Notes under the pieces: model-generated
Database searches by the model: none
Told to the model about the DNA's origin: nothing
What the model saw: only the letters and a program-made list of their open reading frames with translations
NCBI GenBank assembly: GCA_001805125.1
Contig: MHEF01000103.1
Location: forward strand, 7,156 to 39,850
Reading direction: 5' to 3'
Source of the DNA: Nitrospirae bacterium RBG_13_39_12
Lineage (GTDB): Bacteria > Nitrospirota > Thermodesulfovibrionia > Thermodesulfovibrionales > SM23-35
Length of the DNA stretch: 32,695 nucleotides
Translations under genes and position numbers: made by a program
Part shown: piece by piece, positions 32,571-32,695 of the stretch
Numbering within the stretch: the stretch's first letter is position 1
How the letters are laid out: the number at the start of each line of letters is the position of its first letter

Positions 32571-32643
32571 GCCCATGTAGCTCAGTTGGCAGAGCACATC
32601 CTTGGTAAGGATGAGGTCACCGGTTCAATCCCGGTCATGGGCT
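32571..32643 (+). tRNA. tRNA-Thr (GGU), CCA not encoded
   Basis: A 73-base cloverleaf. The acceptor GCCCATG pairs with CATGGGC, and the anticodon loop TTGGTAA gives GGT. The discriminator T is followed by TTC, so CCA must be added after transcription, unlike the other three tRNAs here. It lies 29 bases before tuf. Confidence 0.96.
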
Positions 32644-32672
32644 TTCAGGAATGTAAGTTAATAGGAGGGCAT

Positions 32673-32695
32673 ATGGCGAAGGCTAAATTTGAGAG
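32673..32695 (+). CDS. tuf: elongation factor Tu, first codons only
   Basis: ATG at 32673 follows a strong AGGAGGG site and opens MAKAKFE, the usual EF-Tu N-terminus. Seven full codons are in view before the window ends. The preceding Thr-Tyr-Gly-Thr tRNA order is that of the tufB operon of Escherichia coli, which supports the call. Product is EF-Tu, which brings aminoacyl-tRNA to the ribosome. Confidence 0.85.

Overview
The window is a bacterial chromosome segment of low GC content, roughly 35-40% by eye. Gene content (a UvrA variant, a split Opp transporter, type IV pilins mixed with sugar-nucleotide genes, a tRNA-tuf cluster) and protein style suggest a Gram-negative anaerobe of the Nitrospirota (Thermodesulfovibrionia-like) or a neighbouring deep lineage. 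The phylum is inference; no rRNA is present to confirm it.

Layout. Positions 1-1400 (minus) hold a VapBC toxin-antitoxin pair, cut at the window edge, and a small DUF6941-like protein. Positions 1775-5577 (plus) hold a stand-alone LigD-type 3'-phosphoesterase, a TPR protein, the two ATPases of an oligopeptide/dipeptide ABC importer, and pyrE. Facing them on the minus strand (11912-5590) is uvrA followed by the binding protein and two permeases of the same kind of importer, so the five transporter genes are split into convergent halves around pyrE.

Positions 12420-13184 (plus) encode a lone GT2 glycosyltransferase. From 24384 down to 13221 the minus strand carries a long pilin and glycan locus: GspG, a pilin behind a well-spaced sigma-54 promoter, two polytopic membrane proteins with C-terminal TPRs (one TMTC/GT-C-like), an NDP-sugar dehydratase, a methyltransferase, a GtrB/DPM1-type glycosyltransferase, a second paralogous pilin, glucose-1-phosphate cytidylyltransferase (RfbF), an epimerase, a 61-residue relic of another glycosyltransferase, and a third pilin. 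RfbF and the dehydratase suggest a CDP-6-deoxyhexose route, and the interleaving with pilins suggests pilus glycosylation or a pilus-linked surface glycan. The two paralogous pilins share an embedded EF-hand/dockerin-like Asp loop.

Positions 24558-28742 (plus) hold radC and a purine block. PurH is only its IMP cyclohydrolase half. The PurD-like ATP-grasp protein has lost most recognisable active-site signatures. PurE looks normal, and a DUF89 phosphatase follows by ATGA overlap. Positions 28777-29637 (minus) encode an RRM RNA-binding protein and a HEAT-repeat protein. Positions 29803-31990 (plus) encode cysS and rlmB, overlapping. The end is a tRNA Thr(UGU)-Tyr(GUA)-Gly(UCC)-Thr(GGU) cluster followed by the start of tuf, the same order as thrU-tyrU-glyT-thrT-tufB of Escherichia coli.

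The points most worth following are the altered PurD with half-length PurH, the pilins with a putative calcium loop and sigma-54 promoter inside a sugar locus, the in-frame glycosyltransferase relic, promoter boxes that imply leaderless mRNAs, and two small families of intergenic hairpin repeats.
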